Source: Nitrospira sp.
GTDB lineage: Bacteria > Nitrospirota > Nitrospiria > Nitrospirales > Nitrospiraceae
Direction: 5' to 3'
Assembly: GCA_030456405.1 (NCBI GenBank)
Contig: JAKDNQ010000005.1
Coordinates: forward strand, 1 to 29,524
DNA length: 29,524 nucleotides
Below, in pieces: positions 1 to 8,507 of the stretch; position 1 is the stretch's first letter; each line of letters starts with the position of its first letter. Made by a program: the position numbers and the translations under genes. The notes beneath the pieces were generated by a model that worked only from the letters and a program-made list of their open reading frames with translations, was not told the origin of the DNA and made no database searches.

Positions 1-145
1 CCATCAGTTGCGAAATTCACATGCGGTGGCGTAGTTGAGTTCAAACTGACCCACTACCGAGAATGGAGGAAGAGTAAAGTGAATTCAGCGAGTCATCCAT
101 CTGTCATTCCGCAGTAACCAAACCCCCTTCCTTTGTCGTATTCTT
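1..145. other. Intergenic sequence, no gene seen
   Basis: I see no convincing open reading frame here. The first 60 bases contain a phrase (AAACTGACCCACTACCG) that loosely resembles sequence bordering IS21-type elements, but no transposase reading frame or paired terminal repeat is visible, so this is only a weak suggestion of an old insertion remnant. Confidence 0.3.
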
Positions 146-347
146 CCGGATGTTCAAAACGGTCTTCCGGCAAGGCCCGCAGCGATTCCTCTACGCCTTC
201 TCCTAGGGGGCGGTCAGATCAATCTTCAACTGCGCGCATGCACCGAGCACCGCCCTCAATCTACAAATAAGATGGGTCCTGCGTGCGCGGGGCGCGAGCA
301 CGGAAGATTGACTGGCTGCCCCCTTCCCCGCCTTTTTCAACATCCTG
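146..347 (-). repeat. Composite dispersed repeat downstream of gdh
   Basis: The ends are CCGGATGTTCAAAACG (146-161) and CTTTTTCAACATCCTG (332-347), matching the ends of the complete element at 25943-26068 at 13 or more of 16 positions. Bases 162-185 also resemble the inside of that element (CAAGGCCCGCAGCGA versus CAAGGCCGCAGCGA). The middle is occupied by a second repeat type at 206-323: a long imperfect inverted repeat whose interior carries AACTGCGCGC and GCGCGAGCAC, shared with 3914-4005 and 28024-28120. The element ends 2 bases from the stop codon of the glucose dehydrogenase gene. It may act as a 3' end structure. Confidence 0.6.
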
Positions 348-349
348 GG

Positions 350-1453
350 CTATTCGTAGGCGACGTTGACATAGACCTTAATCGCACTTCGTTCCGTCGT
401 GAGCGTTTGCATCATCTCCTGATAATTCTCCAGCCCTGTCACCGGATGCGTCAGCAGCTTTGGCAGCCAGCCTGGGAATTCCAGTTCGGCTCGCGCGAAG
501 TCATAGACGCCGGCTTCGAAGTATTCGCGATTGGCATTGACGGTCCCGACGACCAGCTTGTTGCCAAGCACAAAATCCAGATTGATTTTGTCCGCCGGGA
601 TGGAATGCTCACGGTCGCCTCCCGTCACACTCGCCAGCACCAGCACACCGTTCTTGCCGAGACATTCCATGGCTTCGAACACCACCGGCGAATAGCCGGT
701 CGCTTCGAACATGAGATCGAACGGGCCGAACCGTTTCGCGGCCTCTCGGATCGACAGATCGTTCGTCGAGATGTACCGCACGCCTAATTCCTCCAGGAGA
801 TCCAGATTGCGCGACGGCTTGCACTCTTTCCCAAAACTGGTGACGTCGCAGCCTTTCATTTTCAGCGAGAGGGCCGCGAGCAACCCCACAGTTCCCGCCC
901 CCAGCACCGCCGCTTTCTTCGGCCGCCAAATTTTATAGCGTCGCTGTGCTTCATAGGCCTGGATAATACCTTTTTCGATAATGGACGTCGGTTCCAACAG
1001 CACCGCGACATCTTTGAGACCCTTCGGAATTTTGACGAGATATTCAGGATCATCGACGAACAGCTCGGTGAGATATCCGTGGCGGAGGTTGATTCCCCGC
1101 TCGTAATAGACGTCTTCGCTGGTCATGTCGTACTGGCCGATTTGGTCGTAGAAGCTGCCGCCGGGGCGCCGCACAGTCGGCACCACATAATCGCCAGGCA
1201 CGAACTCCGTGACGTTGGGGCCGACTTCCAGCACCCGGCCAAAACACTCGTGGCCGATCACGAGGAAGTCATAGCCGGGAGGGGCTTGCCCATATTCCGC
1301 TGCGTTGATTTCTTTATCCGTGCCATCGACCCCGACCCGCAGCACTTGCACCAACACGCCACGACCGTTGAGGATTTCGTGGACCGAAGGCTTAGGCAGT
1401 TCCGCCAGGTGGATTGAGTTCGGTTTTCCAGGAAGCACAGCTATGGCTTTCAT
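350..1453 (-). CDS. gdh: Glucose 1-dehydrogenase-like zinc alcohol dehydrogenase
   Basis: This 367-residue protein belongs to the medium-chain dehydrogenase/reductase superfamily and most resembles archaeal-type glucose 1-dehydrogenases, which oxidise glucose to gluconolactone with NAD(P)+. The GVDGTD segment (residues 41-46) supplies the aspartate that replaces the usual zinc-ligand cysteine in that subfamily. It is followed by GHE (67-69), a glutamate near 154 in LLEPTS, and the nucleotide-binding GAGTVG near 186. Length is normal for the family. The ATG has a strong AGGAGA ribosome site 8 bases upstream. Substrate is inferred: relatives act on other sugars or alcohols. Two SMP-30 lactonase-like genes elsewhere in the window could act on a sugar lactone product, but they are about 20 kb away. 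Confidence 0.8.
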   Translation of the reverse strand: MKAIAVLPGKPNSIHLAELPKPSVHEILNGRGVLVQVLRVGVDGTDKEINAAEYGQAPPGYDFLVIGHECFGRVLEVGPNVTEFVPGDYVVPTVRRPGGSFYDQIGQYDMTSEDVYYERGINLRHGYLTELFVDDPEYLVKIPKGLKDVAVLLEPTSIIEKGIIQAYEAQRRYKIWRPKKAAVLGAGTVGLLAALSLKMKGCDVTSFGKECKPSRNLDLLEELGVRYISTNDLSIREAAKRFGPFDLMFEATGYSPVVFEAMECLGKNGVLVLASVTGGDREHSIPADKINLDFVLGNKLVVGTVNANREYFEAGVYDFARAELEFPGWLPKLLTHPVTGLENYQEMMQTLTTERSAIKVYVNVAYE

Positions 1454-1487
1454 CGTCTATTCTCCTATCGCCAGTTAAAGGCTGATT

Positions 1488-2000
1488 CTATCGATCGCGA
1501 CGCACACCGGTGAGCGCTTCTCCCAGCGTCCAGATCGACGCTCCCAACAGTGCCAGGTCCTTCAATAAAAATTGTCCCGGGGCGACCGATAGAGCGGGGA
1601 ACCCGCCCAAGCTGGCCTCCCACACAGGGGGCGTGGAGAGCATGAAACTGAGAGTGCCCAAGAACAGCACCGCTGCCAGCGCGCTGCCGGCGGCTGAGAT
1701 CCGTGCGGAGATCGGCTTGGCTGCGATCATCACGGCGATGGCAATTTCCAGCACGCCGAGCCAGTTCGAGAACGCCTGCACCGTGAAAATATTATAGAGC
1801 CAGCTCATCAAGGGGCTATTGGCCACCAATGGTTGAATGCCGGCTGCTTCGTAGGCGGTAAACTTCATTGCCCCGATCCAGCCAAAGACCACAACAAGAC
1901 CGTAGCGGGTCGAAAGAGTCCCCAGGGCCTGCAGTTTCTCGCTCAAGGCGGTATCGGTATCACTCTCTAATGGCATCGTGGCGGTTGCTGTTCTGATCAT
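1488..2000 (-). CDS. DUF417/YkgB (RclC-like) membrane protein
   Basis: This 170-residue protein has about four hydrophobic segments and the family pattern of DUF417: an FGWIGAMKFTAYEAAGIQPLVANSP-type N-terminal region (given here in part as GAMKFTAYEA and VANSPLMSW), a central SNWLGVLEI segment, and LSFMLSTPP then GQFLLKDLALLGAS near the end. E. coli RclC, a reactive-chlorine resistance membrane protein, has the same layout. The family's biochemical role is unknown. I chose the start at 2000 because AGGAGA lies 7 bases upstream; the frame stays open to 2093, but that extension shows no family resemblance. It lies 34 bases upstream of the glucose dehydrogenase gene and is probably co-transcribed with it. 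Confidence 0.8.
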   Translation of the reverse strand: MIRTATATMPLESDTDTALSEKLQALGTLSTRYGLVVVFGWIGAMKFTAYEAAGIQPLVANSPLMSWLYNIFTVQAFSNWLGVLEIAIAVMIAAKPISARISAAGSALAAVLFLGTLSFMLSTPPVWEASLGGFPALSVAPGQFLLKDLALLGASIWTLGEALTGVRRDR

Positions 2001-2141
2001 GGCAAGTCTCCTTCTGCGATCTGCGATTAAGATTGTGGCAACCACGTCTCTCTTCTTTGTTGTCTTCTTCGCTGCTGGGACGTAGTCGGCCAAGCCCTGC
2101 TATCCTTACATGCCGTTCTTCACAGGTATCCGATGAGTCCA

Positions 2142-2156
2142 TTTCTATAGTAGAAA
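2142..2156. promoter_or_regulatory. Perfect palindrome, possible operator
   Basis: TTTCTATAGTAGAAA consists of a perfect 6-base inverted repeat around a 3-base centre, in the 276-base spacer before the DUF417 gene. On the minus strand it includes TACTAT, a fair -10-like hexamer, without a clear -35. It could be an operator for the DUF417-gdh unit. The rest of the spacer holds no gene that I can support. Confidence 0.3.
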
Positions 2157-2276
2157 CCGCCGTGGCGAGGGCCCAGCTCTGCATGGGCCAGACCGGTCGA
2201 GAAAGAGTTATTCGGAGCCGCTTACATCAAACTGCCTCATTCAGACGCACTGGCGCTGAGCCTAGCCTTTCTCCGG

Positions 2277-3824
2277 CTACTCTAGCCTTCCGGGTGCGCT
2301 GAGCGTGCGGCCGATACGGCGGCTCCCCTGTGCCCGTCGAGTTCTTGGATCTTCCAACAGCCAGTACAAGACGTTGTCGGCAAATGCCTCATCCTGGGTG
2401 AGCCCCAGATGATCCGAGAACAAAAAGAGGACGGATGACCAATCGATCGGCGAGACCAACTCGGGACGCCACTCGCCTCCCATTCGTTCGTCAAGCAATG
2501 CGCTCGAGCGCAACACGGTGCCATCGCCCGATCCAAATTCGATGATTTTGAAGGTACCGGTCTTACGATCGACCGAAGCCCGCCGGGGCGTGTCCACCGC
2601 ATCTCCGGCTACGAGAAACACGTCGACCCCGGGCGGCAAGCGAGCCGGCTTATCCATTGCTTCGTGAAACGCTTTGGTTCTTCGAAGAATCGTGGTCTGC
2701 AGCGCCAGGGCGACGCGCCGGCGCTCCTTGTCGTCGGCGGCATCAGGCAACACCGAACGCAGAAACGAGACATTCCGTTCCTCCCGCGACGCGAGTCCCC
2801 ATTCATACTGGTCCCACAGTGCAGGATCGTACAGATTAAAGGCGGGTGCAGATTTGTCGCCGTCCCAGACGATCGCGCCATGTCGGGGGCGCGGAAGCAG
2901 CTCATAGAGCGCTGGAAATGTGCCCAAGAGGGCCGACTGGTAGTACGGAAGGATCGGGCGGCCCACATCGAATCCTTCGATGAGCTGGATCAAGGCATTG
3001 ATCGATCCGGCATTGGGCGGTCCGACGAGGATCAAGCGATCGACATAGCCGGCTCCCGCCCATGTGACGACGGCCTCTTGGCTCTGTGCGGGCAAATCCG
3101 CATCGCCGTACATCAAAAAATACCGGGCGACGAGGCTGCCCATCGAATGCGCAACGATATCGAATTTCACCGAAGCCTGTTCGATGCCGTAGCGTTTCTT
3201 GTAGGCTTGTTGAACGTATGCGCGCTTCTCTTCAATGAACCTCTTCAGCCGTTTTGCATTCTCCACATTGTCACGCCGCCAGTCATAGTCGAATTGGAAA
3301 CAGGTGAAGTGATCGTCGCCATAGTCGATGGCATGCAGGCCCAGCGCTTCGTCCAGGTATCCGCCGGCGCCAAGCGTCGTCAAAATTCCTACATACGCGC
3401 GGATATCGAGTGGGACACCGAACAGATTGACATGGACTTTGTCCAACACCCCATTCGGTTCAACCCCGTCTCGTAGCTCGCTCAGCGGACGATTCCCCTC
3501 GACGGGGAGCGAGATCAGCCGGGCCCCTTCAGGCGTGGTGGGATCGACGGATTCGGGATCGAAGGCGCCCCACACCATACGGCGAGAGTCGCGATCGATG
3601 AGCTTGCTGCCCAATATACCGGGAATCACAATCACAGGGTTGCGGTCGGGCATGTGATACTGCGCAGACCGTTCATAGATGATTTTGACATCGGCTTCGT
3701 GTTTGCCAAACGACCCGCATCCCGTGAGGCCGAGGGCGAGAGAGACCATCAATATGCCGCAGTGAAATATCCGTTTCTTGGCATTCGTCGACTGATCGAG
3801 TCCGCGAATCTTGGCGTGTATCAT
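2277..3824 (-). CDS. LCAT-like alpha/beta-hydrolase lipoprotein
   Basis: This 515-residue exported lipoprotein resembles the lecithin:cholesterol acyltransferase/phospholipase family. A basic N-terminus and hydrophobic stretch lead to the lipobox LTGC with Cys36 as the expected lipidated residue. A GILGSKL segment near 69-75 matches the family's oxyanion region. AHSMGS gives Ser227 as nucleophile. GDGTV near 440 and DHLGL near 475 supply plausible Asp and His of the triad. It is expected to sit in the cell envelope and hydrolyse or transfer acyl chains; the substrate is unknown. The ATG at 3824 has GGGAG 7 bases upstream. It is 276 bases upstream of the DUF417 gene, probably a separate transcript. 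Confidence 0.8.
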   Translation of the reverse strand: MIHAKIRGLDQSTNAKKRIFHCGILMVSLALGLTGCGSFGKHEADVKIIYERSAQYHMPDRNPVIVIPGILGSKLIDRDSRRMVWGAFDPESVDPTTPEGARLISLPVEGNRPLSELRDGVEPNGVLDKVHVNLFGVPLDIRAYVGILTTLGAGGYLDEALGLHAIDYGDDHFTCFQFDYDWRRDNVENAKRLKRFIEEKRAYVQQAYKKRYGIEQASVKFDIVAHSMGSLVARYFLMYGDADLPAQSQEAVVTWAGAGYVDRLILVGPPNAGSINALIQLIEGFDVGRPILPYYQSALLGTFPALYELLPRPRHGAIVWDGDKSAPAFNLYDPALWDQYEWGLASREERNVSFLRSVLPDAADDKERRRVALALQTTILRRTKAFHEAMDKPARLPPGVDVFLVAGDAVDTPRRASVDRKTGTFKIIEFGSGDGTVLRSSALLDERMGGEWRPELVSPIDWSSVLFLFSDHLGLTQDEAFADNVLYWLLEDPRTRRAQGSRRIGRTLSAPGRLE

Positions 3825-3913
3825 TGTCCAGCTCCCACAGCTTCTGTTCTCGGGTTATGGCGATTCATCAGTATTGCTGAGCGCAAAGAGTGACCCCTTA
3901 CTACCGTTACTAA

Positions 3914-4026
3914 GGGGTGGCTGGGATGATCCCAACTGCGCGCGTCCAACGAGGGGAGTCTTCGACCGCGCGTTGCGCGAGCACAGGGATCGTCCCAGCT
4001 ACCCCACATCCTTTTTGAGCATCCTG
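3914..4026 (-). repeat. Palindromic repeat plus element end, downstream of cydB
   Basis: Arms at 3914-3933 (GGGGTGGCTGGGATGATCCC) and 3986-4005 pair at 18 of 20 positions. The enclosed core carries AACTGCGCGC, CCAACGAG and GCGCGAGCACAGG, shared with the elements at 206-323 and 28024-28120, but the arms have a different sequence in each copy. Immediately beyond is CTTTTTGAGCATCCTG (4011-4026), the terminal sequence of the 25943-26068 element, ending 1 base from the cydB stop codon. It may form a strong RNA hairpin after cydB. Confidence 0.65.
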
Positions 4027-4027
4027 A

Positions 4028-5056
4028 TCAAAGTTGAACCTTTCCCCAGAACGCCCGATGCGCACAAACTTGATAGACGATGATCAGACCGAAGCCGATG
4101 AGAAACCACCAGAGCCCGACTTGCATCCCATAGGAACCGGCAGTCGCGTTCGTGACGGTCAAGCTGTTGGCTGGATCATTCGTCGCGATCAGGATGTTCG
4201 GATAGGACCCCCAGGCTGTGCTGGCCAGCATCGCCAGAATCATGAGACTCGTTGCGTAGAAAGCCCCCGCGTCCCAGTCGCGCCTTCGTAATCCAAGCGC
4301 CGCCACTAGCGCAACCAGGGCGACGAAGGGAAAAACATACCCGATTGGATGGGCGGCATAGTTCAGGTGGAAAGAGGGTTGCACGAAGGGAACGGCAGTG
4401 ACCGCCAGTCCAACCAAGACCGTCACCGCCGAACCTGTCAACCAGGCAGCCCGGCGAGCCTGTCCGCGCAACTGGCCGTCCGTTTTCATCGCCAGATAAT
4501 TGGCGCCATGGAACGCAAGGATCGCCGCGCTTGTGACGCCCATCAGGATCGTGAACCAATCGAGAATCCCAGGGTCCGGCCCCGTCATAAAGTTGGTCCA
4601 GAGCGCCACAAAGAAATAGCCGTCTTGCGTCAACGGCATGCCGCGAATCAAATTACCCAGGGCTGCGCCGAGCACGACAGCCAGCAATGTACTGGCCCCG
4701 GCAAATGCCGCATCCCAAAACTGCCGCCAGAGGGTGTGCTCAAGATGACCGCGCAGTTCGAGCGCGAGTCCACGGGCCATTAAGAGCCAAAGAACAAGGA
4801 TCAGCGCCAAGTAGAATCCGCTAAACCCTGCTGCATAGGCTTTTGGAAAGGCAAAGAAGAGCAGGCCGCCGGCTGCAATAAGCCACACTTCGTTACCGTT
4901 CCAGACCGGTCCGATCGAAGCCAAGGCCGTGCGTCGATCCACTTCGGTCCGTGCGACGAATCGATACACAATGCCCAGACCGAAGTCGAATCCATCGAGG
5001 ACGGCATAGACCGCCAGCATCAACGTGACGGCGCAGTACCAAAATGTTTCCATCAT
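4028..5056 (-). CDS. cydB: Cytochrome bd-type quinol oxidase subunit II
   Basis: This 342-residue, highly hydrophobic protein has the CydB layout: an N-terminal segment ending AVLDGFDFGLG (about residues 15-25), GPVWNGNEVWL near 55, and FPKAYA then FSGFYLALILVL around 75-95. CydB pairs with CydA in the inner membrane to reduce oxygen with quinol electrons without proton pumping. Its start codons ATGATG overlap the cydA stop codon, so the two are translationally coupled. The frame remains open far upstream inside cydA, but that extension is a shadow of cydA. No CydX-like small subunit is visible in the short space after the gene. Confidence 0.92.
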   Translation of the reverse strand: MMETFWYCAVTLMLAVYAVLDGFDFGLGIVYRFVARTEVDRRTALASIGPVWNGNEVWLIAAGGLLFFAFPKAYAAGFSGFYLALILVLWLLMARGLALELRGHLEHTLWRQFWDAAFAGASTLLAVVLGAALGNLIRGMPLTQDGYFFVALWTNFMTGPDPGILDWFTILMGVTSAAILAFHGANYLAMKTDGQLRGQARRAAWLTGSAVTVLVGLAVTAVPFVQPSFHLNYAAHPIGYVFPFVALVALVAALGLRRRDWDAGAFYATSLMILAMLASTAWGSYPNILIATNDPANSLTVTNATAGSYGMQVGLWWFLIGFGLIIVYQVCAHRAFWGKVQL

Positions 5057-6396
5057 GCAGGCTCCGACGACACCGAATGTCCAGACGGTCCATGGCGGAT
5101 GGTCTGCGAGATCAAGAACAAAAAAAGCAGCCCCAGTACCAGATAGATCCCAAGAAATCCGAGCAAGGTGAACAGCGCGTTGCCCGAATGGACAAGCGGT
5201 GACGCTCCATCTGCCGTGCGCAATAAACCGTAGACCAGCCACGGCTGCCGTCCGATCTCGGCTGTCATCCAGCCGGCGGTCGTCGCGATGTAGGGAAAGG
5301 GCGCGGACAGCATGAGCAGCCAGAGCAGCCAATTCGCGGTAAACAATCGCCCGCGCCAGAGCCAGAGCAACGCCAGCCCCATGACAGACACAAGTATTGT
5401 TCCGAGGCCGACCATGACATGGTACGAGTAATAGAGGAGGGGCAAATTGTCCGGCCAGTCCTCGCGCGGAAAGGCATCGAGCCCTTTCACTTCGGCATAA
5501 AGCTCGTCATAGACCACGACGCTGAGCGCGTCCGGGATGATCAGTGGATTATCGATCGTCATGGTTTCGATATTCGGCTGGCCGATCAGGAGTAGTCCGA
5601 CGCCGCGCTCGGTCTTGAACAACCCTTCAAAGGCCGCGCCTTTGACCGGCTGATGCTCGAAGACCTGCCGGGCATTCCCATGGCCGGTCGGAAATCCCAT
5701 GAGCACGGCGGCAATCGCCCCGGCTACGACGCCGGTGCGGAGGAAGGTCTTGGCATACAAGACATGCTGGTCCGAAAGCAGATAATAGGCTCCCAACGAT
5801 GCCATGACGAACGAAGCCGTGACCACCGCCGCCGTCATATTGTGTGTGTACTGCCAGAAGAGCCAGGGGTTGGTGAGCAGACCAGAGAGGCTGTCCACAA
5901 ATAGACGGCCATCGGGAGCGACCGTATAGGCAACGGGATGCTGCATCCAGGCGTTGGTCGCCAGAATGAAATAGCCCGAAAGCCAGGAGCCAAGAAAGAG
6001 CATCAGCGCGGCGAACCATTGGACTCGCTGACTGAATCGTTTGTCTCCGAACAGCAAGATACCGAGGAATGACGATTCTAGAAAGAAGGCGAACATGCCT
6101 TCCATGGCCAGCACCTGGCCGATAACTCCACCGGCAAAGTTGGAGAACTTCGCCCAGTTGGTGCCGAACTGAAATTCCAATGGAATGCCGGTGACGACGC
6201 CGAAGGCAAAGTTCAGGGCAAAGACTTTGGTCCAGAACCGAGCGACTTGATGGTAGTGATCGTCGCCGGTAAGGAGAGCCCGGCTCCTCAGATAGAGCAA
6301 CAGCAGGGCCAGCCCCATCGTCAATTGGGGAAAGAGATAGTGAAAGGTGGAGGTGAAGGCAAATTGCAAACGGTCGTAGAGCAGCGCGCTCGGCAT
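5053..6396 (-). CDS. cydA: Cytochrome bd-type quinol oxidase subunit I
   Basis: CydA carries the three hemes and the quinol site of bd oxidase. Key residues are conserved almost at E. coli numbering: His19 and His185 (heme ligands), Glu99 and Glu107 in the AMEGMFAFFLES segment, Lys252 and Glu257 of the quinol loop, Met328 (probable heme b558 ligand) and GRQPW (382-386). At 447 residues it is short, which indicates a short-Q-loop type like the cyanide-insensitive oxidases; I see no inactivating change. The ribosome site is weak (GGGGG close to the ATG). It lies 105 bases after a zf-HC2 gene and may be transcribed with the upstream regulatory genes or from its own promoter. Confidence 0.93.
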   Translation of the reverse strand: MPSALLYDRLQFAFTSTFHYLFPQLTMGLALLLLYLRSRALLTGDDHYHQVARFWTKVFALNFAFGVVTGIPLEFQFGTNWAKFSNFAGGVIGQVLAMEGMFAFFLESSFLGILLFGDKRFSQRVQWFAALMLFLGSWLSGYFILATNAWMQHPVAYTVAPDGRLFVDSLSGLLTNPWLFWQYTHNMTAAVVTASFVMASLGAYYLLSDQHVLYAKTFLRTGVVAGAIAAVLMGFPTGHGNARQVFEHQPVKGAAFEGLFKTERGVGLLLIGQPNIETMTIDNPLIIPDALSVVVYDELYAEVKGLDAFPREDWPDNLPLLYYSYHVMVGLGTILVSVMGLALLWLWRGRLFTANWLLWLLMLSAPFPYIATTAGWMTAEIGRQPWLVYGLLRTADGASPLVHSGNALFTLLGFLGIYLVLGLLFLFLISQTIRHGPSGHSVSSEPA

Positions 6397-6501
6397 ACAG
6401 CCCCCATGGTTGTCGGAACAATGCAGAGAGGGCTCGTGCCCTTGCGGGTATGTCGCACATCGAGGGCAGGTCTTACGGCCTGCACGAACTCCTGTGACGG
6501 G

Positions 6502-6783
6502 CTAATTCATCACGGCGCGAGGAGGATGACAACGGGCAAAGTGCTGCCGCAAACGCAGGCGATTGATTGCTGAGGGATATGGTCCGGGAAGAAATGCTAC
6601 CGCATCGCGTACAATCCGGATCTGCTTCACATACCTGCGGCAGTGGGGGCACAGGGCGAGATGGATGTGGTAGCGAGCTTCTTCTCTTAGCGAGAGAGCC
6701 CCCTCCAGACTTCGAGTCGCCATTCGCGCTGCTTCCTGGCAGGCGATTGTCCGGAGAGGCAAGGGTTGAAACAAGACAGTCAT
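6502..6783 (-). CDS. Small zf-HC2-type protein, possible anti-sigma factor
   Basis: This 93-residue protein has Cys15 followed by a helix and then His-x3-Cys-x2-Cys (HLALCPHC, about residues 40-47), the zinc-binding signature of zf-HC2 anti-sigma factors. It has no membrane segment, so it resembles cytoplasmic zinc anti-sigma proteins. It lies two genes after an ECF sigma factor on the same strand and is the best candidate partner for it, but pairing is inferred from position. No good ribosome site precedes the ATG at 6783; an internal ATG 20 codons later would remove the first cysteine and is less likely. Confidence 0.65.
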   Translation of the reverse strand: MTVLFQPLPLRTIACQEAARMATRSLEGALSLREEARYHIHLALCPHCRRYVKQIRIVRDAVAFLPGPYPSAINRLRLRQHFARCHPPRAVMN

Positions 6784-6901
6784 GGCTGTTGGCAGACCGT
6801 TTTCTTAGTTCTGCCGGTGAGTCTCCTCACATCCGATTTCCTTACACCCCCTGTGATTCGGGTCACACGATGGGACGAATGGCACTGAGTGAGGCCCCCC
6901 A

Positions 6902-7300
6902 TCAATGGGCAGGATTCAGTTGTCTGTTCCAATAAGAAAGGCTGGCCTGGTCGAGGCGTCGATCAAGTTCACTCAGCTCCTCGAAGGTAAGGGGTGTTTC
7001 TTGAGCATCAGACGGGGCCGATTGTCGCGTGGACTTCACTCTTGTGCCCACCTCGCGCAACAGGTCTCTTGCCTGCGCTGAAATCCTATGCGCCACCGGA
7101 CTGGCGGGCTGACCACTGGTTGCTCGCAGGGGGATCACCATCGCCTGAACAGAGGTTGAAGCAACCGGCGCAAGACCTTCCTTCGCAACCAGGAGCTTTT
7201 CATCCGACTCCCCCGCAGGCGACAGGGCTCCCACCCCCAGAACAGCTATCGCGGCTACGGCGCCGACAATCCAACAGGCCTGTCTTCGAGCTGAGATCAT
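6902..7300 (-). CDS. Membrane-anchored hypothetical protein
   Basis: I do not recognise this 132-residue protein. It has a short basic N-terminus and one hydrophobic segment (CWIVGAVAAIAVLGVGAL, about residues 9-26), either an anchor or a signal sequence. A low-complexity polar region and a C-terminal LTFEELSELDRRLDQA helix follow. The start at 7300 lies 13 bases after the sigma-factor stop codon, with AAAGGA and GAGGGAG upstream. A GTG at 7330 would overlap the sigma gene. Its position straight after an ECF sigma gene would suit an anti-sigma factor or envelope sensor, but no anti-sigma domain is visible. Confidence 0.6.
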   Translation of the reverse strand: MISARRQACWIVGAVAAIAVLGVGALSPAGESDEKLLVAKEGLAPVASTSVQAMVIPLRATSGQPASPVAHRISAQARDLLREVGTRVKSTRQSAPSDAQETPLTFEELSELDRRLDQASLSYWNRQLNPAH

Positions 7301-7313
7301 CTCCCTCGATCCT

Positions 7314-8039
7314 TTATTGGCAACGCCCACCGTTTAGATATTGCTCGACCGCGACTCGGACCCGTTCCCGTGCCCGGTGTAGCCGCACATAGAGGTTGGT
7401 TTCGGTGATATTCAGCATCTCACAGACTTCCTTGGCCTCCACCCCTTCCACATCGCGGAGGATCAACACTTCCTTCAGCGTCTTGGGCAACACCTCGATC
7501 GCACGCTGCATACAGTCCACGGCCTGCTTCGACTCCAAGAGTTTCTCCGGCGTCTGGTCATCCCAGGGCTGAGGAGGGAAGGCCCAGTGACCGGCCCACT
7601 CACCCGACGGCTGGAAGCGGGATGGATCGACTGCTTCTTCATTGTCGTCATCAGAGGACTCGAAAGCCGAGAAGGTCGTATGCCGCTTCTCGCGGACGCC
7701 TCGATCCTTGGCCTTGTGGATCAGAATCCCGCAGATCCAGGTGCGAAGAGACGAGCGCCCTTCGAACCGATTCAGGCTTTCGATCACCGCCATCCAGGTA
7801 TCCTGCACGACTTCTTCAGCCACTTCCCGATCTGCCACATAGCCCATCGCCATGCGGATGAGCGCACCATGGTGTTGGTTGACCAGTTCATCGAAGGCCC
7901 CCTCGTCACCGCGCTTGAGCCTCGCAAGGAGCGCCTCATCGCCCTTTCCAAGACCTGACGACGTGGCAGTCTTCGACCTCTGCCTGATCACCGGACTGTG
8001 ACTGATAGATTCCGTATAGGTGGTGACATCTGCGTTCAT
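7314..8039 (-). CDS. ECF-type RNA polymerase sigma factor
   Basis: This 241-residue protein has the two domains of ECF (sigma-24-like) factors. Region 2 runs from about residue 36 to 110, with AFDELVNQHHGALIRMA, VAEEVVQDTW and SLRTWICGILIHKAKD. Region 4 is at about 180-235, with LPKTLKEVLILRDVEG, and the helix-turn-helix around AKEVCEMLNITETNLYVRLHRARERVR. It directs RNA polymerase to a specific promoter set, here unknown. The start at 8039 overlaps the STAS-gene stop codon as ATGA, showing coupling; a longer frame to 8231 would run through the STAS gene. A 60-residue acidic linker separates the two domains, longer than in many ECF factors. Confidence 0.92.
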   Translation of the reverse strand: MNADVTTYTESISHSPVIRQRSKTATSSGLGKGDEALLARLKRGDEGAFDELVNQHHGALIRMAMGYVADREVAEEVVQDTWMAVIESLNRFEGRSSLRTWICGILIHKAKDRGVREKRHTTFSAFESSDDDNEEAVDPSRFQPSGEWAGHWAFPPQPWDDQTPEKLLESKQAVDCMQRAIEVLPKTLKEVLILRDVEGVEAKEVCEMLNITETNLYVRLHRARERVRVAVEQYLNGGRCQ

Positions 8040-8308
8040 GATCGGCCTCCAATTTCCAGCAACTCCGTCACAAAACCGGGAGCGCTCATCAGGGTGACTT
8101 GCGTTCGGGGAAGGTTGTTCAGAACCTCCACCCCCTTGGCATCGATGAAATCGACATGGGAACAATCCAGATGCACAGTTTTCTCCTGTCGGAGATACGA
8201 GCGGCATTCCCCATCCAGGAGAGCGGCCCACTGATCCGTGATCTTTCCTTCGAGCTTGATGAGCACGTGGTTTCTGCTTTCTTGAAGTTTCGTAATCTTG
8301 AGCATCAT
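8036..8308 (-). CDS. STAS-domain protein (anti-anti-sigma-like)
   Basis: This 90-residue protein is essentially one STAS domain. The core reads VHLDCSHVDFIDAKGVEVL, where typical anti-anti-sigma factors have D-S-x-G; here the phosphorylatable serine is alanine (FIDAKG), so switching by a serine kinase seems unlikely. The best start is 8308, with AGGAG 8 bases upstream; an ATG at 8314 is closer to that site. It is the first gene of the unit, 41 bases from a sigma-54 promoter, and its stop overlaps the ECF sigma start. It may modulate the sigma or zf-HC2 protein, or be a free-standing sensor module. Confidence 0.8.
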   Translation of the reverse strand: MMLKITKLQESRNHVLIKLEGKITDQWAALLDGECRSYLRQEKTVHLDCSHVDFIDAKGVEVLNNLPRTQVTLMSAPGFVTELLEIGGRS

Positions 8309-8348
8309 CTCCATCGCTCCTTTGTGTTCGTCCGATGACCGAGTATTC

Positions 8349-8364
8349 AGCAACAGTGATGCCA
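8349..8364 (-). promoter_or_regulatory. Sigma-54 (-24/-12) promoter before the STAS-ECF genes
   Basis: On the minus strand the sequence is TGGCATCACTGTTGCT. It keeps the GG and GC dinucleotides exactly 10 bases apart, and matches TGGCA and TTGCT of the RpoN consensus. The expected transcript start, about 8337, lies 25-30 bases before the STAS start codon, just ahead of its ribosome site. A sigma-54 activator is encoded directly upstream on the same strand. The match is made by eye, without scoring. Confidence 0.7.
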
Positions 8365-8456
8365 GGCTAATTGTGAATGGGACGAACGCTCGCAAGTGCT
8401 TGATATGAAAAGATGAGATGAGGAGTTTTCAAGGCGGAGGCACGGGTAGCTGGCAG

Positions 8457-8489
8457 GAATCAATTCCTAAAATATTGGGAACGTCCCAA
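8457..8489. promoter_or_regulatory. Palindromes, possible activator binding sites
   Basis: Two perfect inverted repeats sit here: GGAATCAATTCC (8457-8468) and TTGGGAACGTCCCAA (8475-8489), followed by another TTGGGAG half-site at 8494-8500. They lie about 95-125 bases upstream of the -24 element at 8364, the distance typical for enhancer sites of sigma-54 activators, which bind inverted repeats through Fis-type helix-turn-helix dimers. Binding is inferred. Confidence 0.45.
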
Positions 8490-8507
8490 TTAGTTGGGAG
8501 TTGAGAA

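Noticed and set aside
1..60. Insertion sequence end (IS21-like)
   Set aside because: Only a loosely similar phrase is visible; no transposase frame or matching inverted end is present in the window.
206..323. Integron attC site
   Set aside because: The palindrome lacks the RYYYAAC and GTTRRRY core sites, and no integron-type cassette structure is seen.
2664..3476. A 270-codon plus-strand frame
   Set aside because: Antisense to the LCAT-like lipoprotein gene, with no domain or ribosome site.
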